64,000 nt of DNA from assembly GCF_014489615.1 (NCBI RefSeq), contig NZ_CP060826.1:1-64000 (forward strand). The letters run 5' to 3'. A model generated the notes under the pieces. The model was not told the origin of the DNA. It was given only the letters and a program-made list of their open reading frames with translations, and searched no databases. The stretch comes from Streptomyces genisteinicus. GTDB lineage: Bacteria; Actinomycetota; Actinomycetes; Streptomycetales; Streptomycetaceae. The stretch's first letter is position 1; each line of letters begins with the position of its first letter. Shown here in pieces: positions 44,836 through 53,726 of this stretch. A program made the position numbers and the translations under genes.

Positions 44836-46111
44836 ACCCGTCCAGGCCGCGGCCCCGCTCGCCCCCGCCGCGGCCGTCGCCCCCTCCACAGCGGTGCACC
44901 GGGACGGCAACGTCCTGCGCTGGCTGATCGCCTACACCTTCTCCGTGGTCGGTGACGCCGCCTACTTCGTGGCGCTCGGCTGGGCGGCGCAGAAGGTGGC
45001 CGGACCGGCCCAGGTCGGCCTGGTCATGGCGGTCGGCGCGATACCCCGGGCGATCCTCATGCTGGGCGGCGGCGTGATCGCCGACCGGTTCGGCCCGCGC
45101 AGGGTGGTCGTCTCCTCCGACGCGGTCCGCGCTGCGGTGATCCTCGCGGCGGCCGCGGCTCTCGCGTTCAGCACCCCCGGCCTCTGGTTGCTCGTCGCGC
45201 TCGCGCTCGTCTTCGGCGTCGTGGACGCCCTGTTCATGCCGGCGGTCGGAGCCATGCCGCCGCGGCTCACCGGCCGCGATCAGCTGATGCGGGTGCAGAG
45301 CCTGCGCAATCTGGTGCAGCGGTCCGGCCACATCGCCGGCCCGCCGCTCGCCGGGTTCTCGATGGGGCTCGGCGGGCCTGCCGCCGCGTTCGCCGTGACC
45401 GGCGTCCTCTTCACCCTCTCGCTGTTCCTCCTGGTCGCGGTGCGACTCGCCCCGCTGCCGTCCGAGGAGCAGCCCGCCGCGGACTCCACCGCCCGCCGCG
45501 ACCTGATCGACGGCATCGTCTACCTGCGCCACGAGCCCGTCGTCGGCCCGCTCGTCCTCTCCGGGCTGCTCTCGATGATCGGCTGCATCCCGCCGATGGC
45601 GGTCGGCGTCATCCTGCTCGCCGAGGAACGCGGGTGGGGCCCCTCCGGCGGTGCCTGGGTGAACGCCGCACTCAGCGTCGGCGTCTGCACGACCTCGCTC
45701 CTGCTCGTCGTGCGCGGCCGCTTCCCCCGGGCCGGCCACTGGCACAACATCACCCTGCTCGTCGCCTCCGCCGGCATCGGCCTGATCGGCGTGATGCCGA
45801 ATCTCGCCCTCGCGGTCGCCGTGGCCCTCGTCTCCGGTCTGGTCTCCGGCCTCTGCGGCGGTCTGTCCATGGCTCTGATGCAGGCCAACACCGCCCTCGC
45901 CTTCCAGGGCCGGGTCGCCTCCGTCCAGGCACTCAGCGCGGTCGGCATCACCCCGGTGATGTTCCCGCTCTTCGGCCTCCTGGTGGAAGGGTGGGGCGCC
46001 GGTCCCACCTTTCTCCTCTTCGGCTGCATCAGCATGCTCGGCGCCACTGTCTCCACCGCCTCGCGCGCCGTCCGTCATGCCGACCTGGACTTCTCGAAGA
46101 CCGCGGACTGA
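44816..46111 (+). CDS. MFS transporter (Bcr/EmrB-like or TetV-type efflux)
   Basis: This is a 431-residue membrane protein with 12 predicted helices. The N-terminal half begins VLRWLIAYTFSVVGDAAYFV. The loop 2-3 motif A is IADRFGPRRVVV. LTGRDQLMRVQSLRNLVQRS, typical of macrolide/DHA3-type exporters, lies in the central region. The C-terminal half starts YLRHEPVVGPLVLSGLLSMI and ends in a short cytoplasmic tail. An exporter of a small molecule is likely. The start is uncertain: GTG 44816 is the most upstream candidate with even spacing. It is 248 bases after lacI on the same strand but beyond a terminator. Confidence 0.75.
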   Translation: MNSRQDEPVQAAAPLAPAAAVAPSTAVHRDGNVLRWLIAYTFSVVGDAAYFVALGWAAQKVAGPAQVGLVMAVGAIPRAILMLGGGVIADRFGPRRVVVSSDAVRAAVILAAAAALAFSTPGLWLLVALALVFGVVDALFMPAVGAMPPRLTGRDQLMRVQSLRNLVQRSGHIAGPPLAGFSMGLGGPAAAFAVTGVLFTLSLFLLVAVRLAPLPSEEQPAADSTARRDLIDGIVYLRHEPVVGPLVLSGLLSMIGCIPPMAVGVILLAEERGWGPSGGAWVNAALSVGVCTTSLLLVVRGRFPRAGHWHNITLLVASAGIGLIGVMPNLALAVAVALVSGLVSGLCGGLSMALMQANTALAFQGRVASVQALSAVGITPVMFPLFGLLVEGWGAGPTFLLFGCISMLGATVSTASRAVRHADLDFSKTAD

Positions 46112-46268
46112 CTCAGGATCGCGGCCCTGGCGTGCGGCCCTGGCTCGCGCTCCTCCCGGGGCCCCCTCCTCGACATCGTCCCCGGGCCCGAGCGTGTCCG
46201 GGATGCGGTGTGGCGAAGGAAGGGCCGCAGGCGGCGTTTTGTCGGGGCGGGGTCTGCGGACGACGATG

Positions 46269-47672
46269 TCACGAGGTGTCCGAGCCGTTGGCATCGCCGG
46301 GCGTGCACGGCCGGATGTTGTAGTTGAGACGGAAGGCGTTCCGGGGGTCGTAGTCGGCCTTGAGCGCGGTCAGCCGCCTGTGGTCGTCTGCGGTGTAGGC
46401 GGTGCGGGTCCGCTCCTCGTCGGCGGTGTCGCCGTGGCCCATGAAGTTGAGGAACCGGCCGCTGGTCCAGGGCTGAAGGTCCTTGAACATACTGTCCAGG
46501 AAGGCGTGTTCGTCGACGGCGGAGTCACCCGTCAACGGAGTGAGGACCGCCAGGACGAAGCCTGCGTCGCGGTGGCCGACTGCGTTCGGGTGCACCGGCC
46601 GGCGGGTCAGCGCACCGCCCAGGTGGCGCAGTTCGACGATGGCCGGGCGGGCCGCGCCGGGGCCGGTGTGCCGCAGGATCGTACGGATCGCGGCGTCGTC
46701 GAGGTCCGTGAGGAAGGCGTTGTCGGCGGCCCACGGCATCGGGACCCGGGGTTCGTCGTGGATGCCGGCGCTCTGTTCGTAGGGCATGTCGCGCAGGTTC
46801 TCCAGCAGTCGGGAACCGGCCTGCCGGAGCGGTTCGACCAGCCGCTCGCCGGCCTCGGCGGAGCCGGTGCAGGCGATCCGTACGTGCCAGACGTGGCGTC
46901 CGCGCACCGGCTCGGGCACCTGCGGGTCGTCCGGGAAGGGAATCAGCGCCACCGACGAGTTCATCTCCTCGGGCACCGTGGCCGTCCACCTCCGGTACGC
47001 CTGCAGGATCCCAGGGGTCCGCTCGGCGTCGAAGAAGAGCCCGCCGCCGTACAGCCGGGCCACCGGGACCAGGCCGAACTCCATACCGGTGACGATGCCG
47101 AAGTTGTCCCGCCCGCCGAGCAGCGCCCAGTACAGGTCGGGCTCGGAGTCCGCAGTGACGTGACGCAGCCGTCCGTCGGCGGTCACCACGTCCATGGCCA
47201 GCACCCGGTCGGCCGCCCAGCCGTGGCTGCGACCGAGCAGCGCGAGCCCTCCGCCCAGGGTGTAGGAGACGACGCCGACGTGCGGGGCGGAGCCGTTGAG
47301 CGGTGCCAGGCCGTGCCGCGCAGCTTCCGGGATCACCTGCTCGAAGCGGGCGCCGGCGGCGGCGTACGCACTGCGGGCCGCCGCATCCACACGGACCTCG
47401 TCCATCCGCCGGGTGGTGACCAGCACCCCGCCCTCGGCGGCCACCGAGAACCCGTGCCCGGTGCCCTGCACGGCTACCGGCAGGCCGTGCGCCGCGGCGA
47501 AGACGACGGCCGCCACCACGTCCTCGGCCCGCGCCGCCCCGACGATCACCGCCGGACGGTGCCGTACGGCCAGGTTGAAGCCGGTCCGCTCCTCGTCGAA
47601 ACCCTCCTGGCCGGGCAGCATCACAGGTCCCTCGGTACGGGCGGCCAAGGAATCGAAGTCATCGCGCTCCAC
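46269..47672 (-). CDS. FAD-linked oxidoreductase of the berberine-bridge type
   Basis: This is a 467-residue flavoenzyme. The FAD-binding PCMH domain has VAVQGTGHGFSVAAEGGVLV (its His is the usual covalent FAD link), GVVSYTLGGGLALLGRSHG and GGRDNFGIVTGMEFGLV. The C-terminal BBE segment reads ALKADYDPRNAFRLNYNI. It oxidises an alcohol, sugar or phenolic compound while reducing O2; substrate unknown. GTG 47672 with GGAGCAGGA is chosen. It is divergent from a WYL regulator that probably controls it. Confidence 0.85.
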   Translation of the reverse strand: MERDDFDSLAARTEGPVMLPGQEGFDEERTGFNLAVRHRPAVIVGAARAEDVVAAVVFAAAHGLPVAVQGTGHGFSVAAEGGVLVTTRRMDEVRVDAAARSAYAAAGARFEQVIPEAARHGLAPLNGSAPHVGVVSYTLGGGLALLGRSHGWAADRVLAMDVVTADGRLRHVTADSEPDLYWALLGGRDNFGIVTGMEFGLVPVARLYGGGLFFDAERTPGILQAYRRWTATVPEEMNSSVALIPFPDDPQVPEPVRGRHVWHVRIACTGSAEAGERLVEPLRQAGSRLLENLRDMPYEQSAGIHDEPRVPMPWAADNAFLTDLDDAAIRTILRHTGPGAARPAIVELRHLGGALTRRPVHPNAVGHRDAGFVLAVLTPLTGDSAVDEHAFLDSMFKDLQPWTSGRFLNFMGHGDTADEERTRTAYTADDHRRLTALKADYDPRNAFRLNYNIRPCTPGDANGSDTS

Positions 47673-47721
47673 AGTCCTGCTCCTTCGTCGGTGCCAACGG
47701 GAGCGATCCTGACCGGCAAAC

Positions 47722-47738
47722 ATGACAGCTTCCGTCAT
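47722..47738. promoter_or_regulatory. Operator-like inverted repeat between oxidase and WYL regulator
   Basis: ATGAC and GTCAT are separated by seven bases, in the 77-base space between the divergent starts. Its place suits a site for the WYL regulator acting on both genes. The arms are short, so the call is tentative. Confidence 0.5.
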
Positions 47739-47749
47739 ATTCTGAACGG

Positions 47750-48715
47750 GTGAAATTCGACCGCCTCCTCTCGATCGTGCTGCTGCTCCAGCACCGTGAC
47801 CTGGTCCCGGCCAGGGAACTCGCCGAGCGCCTGGAGGTATCGCAGCGCACCATCCACCGCGATGTCGAAGCACTGTCGGCCGCCGGCGTCCCGGTGTACG
47901 CCACGCGTGGCAAGGACGGCGGCATCGGGCTCCTGGCCGGCTTCCGCACCGACGTCACGGGCCTGACCACCGATGAAGCGCGTGCCCTGTTCGTGCTGGC
48001 GTCGCAGAGCGCGCACTCGGCGCTCGGCCTCGACCACGCCCTCGGCTCCGCACTGCGCAAAGTCATGGCAGCCCTGCCCGCCCCGCACCGCCCGGCGGCA
48101 GAACTGACCAGCCGCCGCATCCTCGTCGAACCCGACCGCTGGCATGCCCCGCCCCGCCCCGAGACGAACCTGGAGGACCTGTACGCCGCGGTCCTGAGCG
48201 ACCGCCGGCTGCGGGTCCGCTACCGGCACGGCGGCCGGACAGAGCTCCGCACCTACACCGTCGACCCGTACGGGCTGGTGGCCAAGGCCGGCATCTGGTA
48301 CCTGGTCGCCGACCACAAGCGCACACCGCGGCTCCTGCGAACCGACCGCCTGTCGCAGGTCGGCGTCCTCGAGGCCGAAGCGCGCCGTCGCCCCGGCATC
48401 GAGCTGGCCCAGGTCTGGCACCACCTGCGCCGCGAGGTGGAGGACCGCAGCACCGGCGTCAGAGTCACCGTCCGAGTACGCCGCGAGCGGCTGGACATGG
48501 TGACCCGCATCGCCGGCGGCTACTTCACCGCGCCACCTGTACCCGAGGCGTCCAGCGACGAGTTGTCCCGAGTCGAGCTCGTCTACCCCGTCCTGGAGGC
48601 CGTCCGCCACCTGATGCAGTTCGGCACCGACGTCCGGATCGTCGGCCCTCCCGAAGCCCGCGCGGAGACAGCCCGCGCCATCACCGAGCTGGCCGCCGTC
48701 TACGGCACTGCCTGA
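47750..48715 (+). CDS. YafY-type regulator with HTH and WYL domains
   Basis: This is a 321-residue protein with an N-terminal DeoR-like helix-turn-helix (LVPARELAERLEVSQRTIHR), a linker, and a WYL ligand-binding domain (RLRVRYRHGG, VDPYGLVAKAGIWYLVADHK, RTDRLSQVGVLE). A C-terminal WCX extension carries VRVRRERLDMVTRIAGG. WYL regulators respond to small ligands or single-stranded DNA. It starts with GTG at 47750 and shares a divergent promoter with the oxidase gene. Confidence 0.85.
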   Translation: MKFDRLLSIVLLLQHRDLVPARELAERLEVSQRTIHRDVEALSAAGVPVYATRGKDGGIGLLAGFRTDVTGLTTDEARALFVLASQSAHSALGLDHALGSALRKVMAALPAPHRPAAELTSRRILVEPDRWHAPPRPETNLEDLYAAVLSDRRLRVRYRHGGRTELRTYTVDPYGLVAKAGIWYLVADHKRTPRLLRTDRLSQVGVLEAEARRRPGIELAQVWHHLRREVEDRSTGVRVTVRVRRERLDMVTRIAGGYFTAPPVPEASSDELSRVELVYPVLEAVRHLMQFGTDVRIVGPPEARAETARAITELAAVYGTA

Positions 48716-48925
48716 GTCCGCCTGCCGAGTTGCCCTGCACGCCACCGCCGGCCCGGATCGTCCGGCGGTCCCCGTGCCGGCCGAAACACCGGAGAAGGGT
48801 GGGGACCGGGCAGGGGCCGGACCCCTGAACGACAGCCGGCCGCCGCCGGACTGGAGCAGAGCCGGAGCCCGGGGCGCGCGTGCCATCATGACCCCGAGCG
48901 CTTCGCGACCGACGGGAGAGGGACG

Positions 48926-49507
48926 ATGGACAGCACCACGCCGGCCAGCTGGTCCGGCTGGCGCAGCCGCACTGTCGAGATACCGGGCGCAGGGGACGGA
49001 ACGCCGGTCCTTCTCGAGTTCCGCGCGGGCTTCACCACGAGCTTCAGACTGTCGACCGTGCGCAAGGGCGCCCAGCATCAGCGGGCCCACGACACACTCG
49101 TCACCATCGGCCGGACGGGACGGTCGCACATCGTCCTGCCGGCCGACTGCGACGCCCTCGCCATCTGGCGGGTCACGGTGGGCAACGAGGGCGCCAGTGG
49201 CTTCGGCCGCTGGAAGGTGCGCATCGTGGACAACGACGCCCTGCCACAGCTCCCCACCGAGAAGACCCGCGGAAAGGGAACTCGGACCTTCGGCTATTTC
49301 AGCCCCAAGCCGTACTTCGAGTACGCCCCGGTCGTGCACTACGACTTCATCGACTCCCCCGGCACCATCATCTACACGCCGGCCAACGGCGGGAAGCAAC
49401 TCATCCGGTTCACCTCCGCTGCCACCCGGAAAGGCACCCTGCGCCTGCCGCACCACGGATACGTCACCGTGTCCGACCACGGCACATGGCGGATATCGGC
49501 AACCTGA
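48926..49507 (+). CDS. Hypothetical protein, beta-rich
   Basis: This is a 193-residue protein with good ribosome site GGGAGAGGGA. Alternating hydrophobic strands (TVEIPGAGDGTPVLLEFRAG, GRTGRSHIVLPADC, IWRVTVGNEG, KVRIVDNDALPQL) and a C-terminal RFTSAATRKGTLRLPHHGYV segment suggest one or two beta-sandwich domains. There is no signal peptide. I do not recognise the family. The preceding 48716-48925 has no feature. Confidence 0.6.
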   Translation: MDSTTPASWSGWRSRTVEIPGAGDGTPVLLEFRAGFTTSFRLSTVRKGAQHQRAHDTLVTIGRTGRSHIVLPADCDALAIWRVTVGNEGASGFGRWKVRIVDNDALPQLPTEKTRGKGTRTFGYFSPKPYFEYAPVVHYDFIDSPGTIIYTPANGGKQLIRFTSAATRKGTLRLPHHGYVTVSDHGTWRISAT

Positions 49508-49743
49508 CCCCGCCGATCTCTTCATCGTGACCGGATGACGGGTTCAAGCCGACGACGACGCCGACGACACAACGGCGATCCCGCTGGCAGCGCAACGGAG
49601 AGTCCACAACACCGGCCGGTCCTCGGGTGCATCGTTCTCCAGGACGCCCTCGGCAGGCGGCAGTCGGGGATGCTGACCACGCATGTGTCACGAGTGCCCA
49701 AACTCTCTTCGACGCCTCTGCGAGCGGTGTTCTACTCCCTGCC

Positions 49744-50649
49744 ATGACGACTACGACGAAGCTTCCGCCGGCCCCTGTCATCGACGAGATCGTCCGGCTG
49801 CTGATCGAGCACTACGTCTTCCCGGAGACAGCCGAGCAGCTCGCCGGTCTGTTGCAACGGCGCCTCGTCGAAGGCGCCTACGGCGTCGGCGATGCCGAGG
49901 AGCTGGCCCGGCTGGTCACCGCGGACCTGCAGTCCCTCAACGGCGACCGACACCTGAGACTGAAGCACCACGCCGACCCGGTCTCCCCGGAGAAGGGGGC
50001 GGCCACCCTGGACGCCATGCGCCGGGACTTCGACACCTCGCTGGGCGGTGCGCCCCGGGTGCAGCTGCTCGACGGAGGGGTCGCCCTGCTGGAGCTCGCA
50101 CCGATGCTGTTCCCGCTGGAGTGGGCGGCGGAACCGCTGAGCGCCGCGCTCACCCTGGCCTCCCGCGGCCAGGCGCTGATCGTGGACCTTCGCACCAACC
50201 GGGGAGGCGACCCGGACACGGTCGCCTTCGTCTGCAGCTACCCGCTCGACGAGCGCACCCACCTCAACACCATGCACTGGCGCAGCGGCGAGCGCACAGA
50301 GCAGTCCTGGAGCCTGCCGCACGTGCCCGGCGCGCGCTTCGGCGGCAGCAAGCCGTTGTACGTGCTCTCCAGCGACAACACCTTCTCAGCCGCTGAGGAG
50401 CTGGCGTACGACCTCCAGCAGCTCGGCCGCGCCGTGGTCGTCGGCGAGCCCACCCGCGGCGGCGCACACCCCTGCCAGGGCTGGACGGTGCACCCGCACC
50501 TCGAAGCCACCATCCCCGTCGGCCGTGCTGTCAACCCCGTCTCCCACGCGAACTGGGAGGGCTCCGGTGTGCAGCCGGACGTCCCCTGCGCTGCTGCCGA
50601 CTCCCTCGACCGCGCGCACGCGCTGGCCCTCGCCCGGCTGGCCGACTGA
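49744..50649 (+). CDS. S41 family peptidase (IRBP-like)
   Basis: This is a 301-residue protein. The N-terminal helical domain (VIDEIVRLLIEHYVFPETAE, AYGVGDAEELARLVTADLQS) resembles the cap of retinoid-binding-protein-like S41 members. The tail-specific protease fold follows, with LIVDLRTNRGGDPDTVAFV and the catalytic Ser region LYVLSSDNTFSAAEELAYDL, then VVVGEPTRGGAHPCQGW. It lacks PDZ and signal peptide, so it is a cytoplasmic member of unknown substrate. The ribosome site is weak and the start uncertain. Confidence 0.75.
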   Translation: MTTTTKLPPAPVIDEIVRLLIEHYVFPETAEQLAGLLQRRLVEGAYGVGDAEELARLVTADLQSLNGDRHLRLKHHADPVSPEKGAATLDAMRRDFDTSLGGAPRVQLLDGGVALLELAPMLFPLEWAAEPLSAALTLASRGQALIVDLRTNRGGDPDTVAFVCSYPLDERTHLNTMHWRSGERTEQSWSLPHVPGARFGGSKPLYVLSSDNTFSAAEELAYDLQQLGRAVVVGEPTRGGAHPCQGWTVHPHLEATIPVGRAVNPVSHANWEGSGVQPDVPCAAADSLDRAHALALARLAD

Positions 50650-50676
50650 CCCTGCACGATGCCGCCGTGGATGACG

Positions 50677-50698
50677 CCCTGCTCGCCGGCGAGCAGGG
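50677..50698. terminator. Perfect 22-base palindrome after the S41 gene
   Basis: The sequence CCCTGCTCGCC followed by its exact complement forms a tight stem starting 28 bases after the stop. It may be a terminator. The rest of the 50650-51032 spacer has no gene apart from an in-frame extension of the phosphatase without a start. Confidence 0.5.
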
Positions 50699-51032
50699 GG
50701 CCGACGGGCGGGTGACGAACCAGCAACTCCCGGGGGCCGGTTCGCCGGACGGGGCGGCACTGCTTGCGGCTCCGAACAGTGCTGCCGAGCCCGGCCCCAC
50801 CAGCTGCTGGGAGGCGGACCCTCCCGGAGGTCCCCGGTGCCCGGCACCCCCGCCGCCATGCGGCCGACACCCCGCGGCGTACGCATTCGTCACCGGCGCG
50901 ACGGCGGGCCCGGGGCGCCGGCGTCGGCCGGCGCGACGGCGCACGGCGCGGCATCCGGTGGACTCGGCCCGCCGAGCACATGATGGGGAGATCGCCGGGG
51001 CGTCCGGCTGTACACATGGCGAGGGCGGGCCG

Positions 51033-52256
51033 ATGCCGGAGGCGGACGGTACGGAGGGCGTGCTGGCCGACATGCTGGCCGCGTCCCACCGTCTCCGCCC
51101 GCACGGCATCCCCGCGCTTGTGCAGGAGGCCGGGGTGCGTCTCGGGCTCGCCTCGGCAGAGGTCTGGGTGGTCGACCTCCAGCAACGTCACCTGGTCGCA
51201 CTGCCTTCCTCGCCGCCGCAGCAGCACGGTGGCGGGGAAGAAGGCGGGGACGCCGAGCAGTTGCCGGTCGACAACTCGCTCGCGGGGCACGCCTACCGCA
51301 CACAGACGGTCCGCGTGGCACAGCCTGGCGACGCCGGCGCCCAGTCCACCGGTTGGGTCCCCGTCGTGGACGGTATCGGCCGCCTGGGGGTGCTGCGGGT
51401 CCGGGCTCCGGAACTCGATGCGTCCCTGCTCGAGCGGTGCCGGGCCCTCGCAGACCTGGTGGCCATGGTGCTGACGACCAAGCAGCTCTACAGTGACGAC
51501 CTCGCTCAGACCATGCGCTCCCGGCCGATGAGTCTGCAGGCCGAACTCCTGTGGGCCTTCCTCCCACCGCGGACCATCGGCACGGATGCGGTGACCTCCA
51601 GCGCGGTTCTGGAGCCGGCGTACGAGGCGGGCGGCGACGCCTACGATCACAGTCTTACCGGCACGACGCTGCATCTGACACTGCTCGACGCCATGGGCCA
51701 CGACCTCGCCTCAGGAGGCTGCAGCGCCGTGGCACTGGCCGCCTGCCGCTCCACGCGGCGCGCCGGCGGCGGACTCGACGACATCGCGCGGGAGATCGAC
51801 AGCACACTGGAGCGGTGGATTCCCGATCGTCTGCTGACCTGCGTCATCGCGAACCTGGACACCGTCACCGGCCGCCTGCAGTGGGTCAACTGCGGTCACC
51901 CGCCGCCGCTGCTGATCCGTGACCGGCACATCGTGACCGGGGCACTGGACGGCGTCCCGCACCTGCCGCTCGGACTGACCGGCTGGGAGGTGTCCCCTCC
52001 GCCCGTCCAGACGGTGGATCTGGAGCCGGGCGACCGCGTACTGCTGATCACCGACGGCGTCACCGAGGCACGCTCGGCGTCCGGAGAACTGTTCGGTGAA
52101 GAACGCCTGGCCGACATCGTGGTGCGCTCCATGGTGGACGGCTTCGCCGCCCCCGAGGCCCTCCGCCGGCTGATCGAGGAGATCGTCGTGCACCAGGACC
52201 AGCGGCTCCACGACGACGCCACCATCGTGCTCGTCGAGTGGCACCCCCGCCACTGA
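51033..52256 (+). CDS. GAF domain PP2C-type (SpoIIE-like) phosphatase
   Basis: This is a 407-residue protein. A GAF sensor domain (about 10-155; LRPHGIPALVQEAGVRLGLA, VDNSLAGHAYRTQTVRVA) is followed by the SpoIIE phosphatase domain. It carries the metal residues in EAGGDAYDHSL, LLDAMGHDLASG and HDDATIVLVEW plus LLITDGVTEARSASGELFGE. These enzymes usually dephosphorylate anti-sigma-factor antagonists and so set sigma factor activity. No partner is adjacent. ATG 51033 is chosen after GAGGGCGGG; the frame is open further upstream. Confidence 0.8.
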   Translation: MPEADGTEGVLADMLAASHRLRPHGIPALVQEAGVRLGLASAEVWVVDLQQRHLVALPSSPPQQHGGGEEGGDAEQLPVDNSLAGHAYRTQTVRVAQPGDAGAQSTGWVPVVDGIGRLGVLRVRAPELDASLLERCRALADLVAMVLTTKQLYSDDLAQTMRSRPMSLQAELLWAFLPPRTIGTDAVTSSAVLEPAYEAGGDAYDHSLTGTTLHLTLLDAMGHDLASGGCSAVALAACRSTRRAGGGLDDIAREIDSTLERWIPDRLLTCVIANLDTVTGRLQWVNCGHPPPLLIRDRHIVTGALDGVPHLPLGLTGWEVSPPPVQTVDLEPGDRVLLITDGVTEARSASGELFGEERLADIVVRSMVDGFAAPEALRRLIEEIVVHQDQRLHDDATIVLVEWHPRH

Positions 52257-52602
52257 ACGTGTCGTCCGGGGCCGTCGCCTCTGCCACGTCTGCCACGTCA
52301 ACGACAGCCGCGATCCCGTGCCCGCCGGCTGCCCCCTCCGCCCACGACCGGACGGAACCGCAGAACCGGCCACGTGCCTGCTCCGGCCGGCAGGCGCCGG
52401 AGCCCGCGGAAGCACGGCAGCGCATCCTGCCCGGGTCGGGCGAGCGGCGCTCACCGGGCACCCCTGCCCGAGGCTGGGCGCGTACGGCAGCGGAGGAGTC
52501 AGCGGCGGCGAACACGCCGGACGGGTGGTCGGCAGACCCGAGCGGGCGGGAATCCCATCGGCACCGTTTTGTCCCGGTGCTGCGCGGGGCACTCGGTAGC
52601 GC
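52257..52602. other. Spacer without recognised gene
   Basis: There is a short direct repeat, CTGCCACGT, at about 52280-52299. Otherwise it holds only the upstream region of the SRPBCC gene. Confidence 0.35.
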
Positions 52603-53016
52603 ATGGGTGACTACGACAACACGATCGCGGTGCACGTGGCGCCGGAGCGGCTCTTCTCCTACCTCTCCGACGTCCGCAACCTGCCCGCCTACCTGCCGCG
52701 GCTGACGGCGGCCGAGCCGCATGGCGCCGACACGGTCACCGTCACAGCGCACATCGACCCACCGGACGGCCCGGAGCAGGACGTCACCAGCGAGGCCTGG
52801 ATCCGCGTCGGCACCGACGGCCGCAGCCTCGAATGGGGCTCGCCCGGCGACAACGACTACCACGGACGCTTCCAGGTCATCGCCGGCGACGACGGCAACT
52901 CCCTGCTGAGCGTGCACCTGCACACCGAGGACGCGGACGGCGGCGCCGTCACCCGAGGCCTCCAGGAAGCCCTGCACGGCATCAAGACGGCTGTCGAGGA
53001 CGCCGAATCCGCCTGA
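52603..53016 (+). CDS. SRPBCC family protein (polyketide cyclase/dehydrase-like)
   Basis: This 137-residue helix-grip protein starts YDNTIAVHVAPERLFSYLSD. It has a beta-sheet core (DTVTVTAHIDPPDGPEQDVT, LEWGSPGDNDYHGRFQVIAG, LLSVHLHTED) and a long C-terminal helix (VTRGLQEALHGIKTAVEDA). The fold binds hydrophobic ligands. It is probably a stand-alone ligand-binding or stress protein. No strong ribosome site. Confidence 0.7.
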   Translation: MGDYDNTIAVHVAPERLFSYLSDVRNLPAYLPRLTAAEPHGADTVTVTAHIDPPDGPEQDVTSEAWIRVGTDGRSLEWGSPGDNDYHGRFQVIAGDDGNSLLSVHLHTEDADGGAVTRGLQEALHGIKTAVEDAESA

Positions 53017-53161
53017 GGCCCGCCGGACCCGAGTCTTCGGCGCGGAAGAGAGATGCGATGCACACGGCACTGACCCTGACACGCGTGCCGGGCGCGGCAA
53101 CTACCGCTTTGTTCCTGGAGCGTGTCTCCTGGGTGCTGTCCGCTGTGCGACGCTGCACGGC

Positions 53162-53668
53162 ATGACGCCTTCGACGGTCCGTGGTCTGGCTCTCCCCACC
53201 CTGCTGACCTCGCTCATGGAACACGGTTTGTGGCGGCACCCTGGTGATGCCGCCATGGCCGAGGTCATCCCGTGGTTCGAGGACCCGCTCGGCTTCCTGC
53301 CGGACCCGGAGCAGATGGAGTGGCAGTCCCGGTCGATGGACATGTTCGCCGACGATCCGCTCTGCGCCTTCTTCCGCGAGGCGCGCGGCAGCAAGGCCGC
53401 CGGCCCCCTCGAACTTCCCTGGCTGGACGTGGAACAGGCCGTCCTGATCGCCGTGAACCGCAACCCGGGTGACGATGTCGCCCTGGCACTCGACTACCGG
53501 ACCGACCCGGCCGATCCCCGCGTCGTCGGCAGCGACTTCTGGACGGACCCTCGCCTGTGCCAGTGGCGGGTCGTCGCCCCCGACTTCTCCGCCTTCGCCG
53601 CGAGCCTGGGCCTGGACGTGGGCCTGGGCCTGCAGAACCCGCAGCCACACAGCTCCGCGCGGGGATGA
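53162..53668 (+). CDS. Hypothetical protein, SUKH-like
   Basis: This is a 168-residue acidic protein. The N-terminal block EVIPWFEDPLGFLPDPEQME is followed by a LPWLDVEQAVLIAVNRNPGD beta segment and a C-terminal WRVVAPDFSAFAASLGL block. The last resembles the end of SMI1/KNR4 (SUKH) proteins. The assignment is tentative; an immunity role would require a toxin, and none is adjacent. Confidence 0.5.
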   Translation: MTPSTVRGLALPTLLTSLMEHGLWRHPGDAAMAEVIPWFEDPLGFLPDPEQMEWQSRSMDMFADDPLCAFFREARGSKAAGPLELPWLDVEQAVLIAVNRNPGDDVALALDYRTDPADPRVVGSDFWTDPRLCQWRVVAPDFSAFAASLGLDVGLGLQNPQPHSSARG

Positions 53669-53726
53669 GGACTGCGCGAGGCGGAACACCGCCTGCCGGG
53701 GTCGGCCGCATGGGCCCGAGGCCGGG

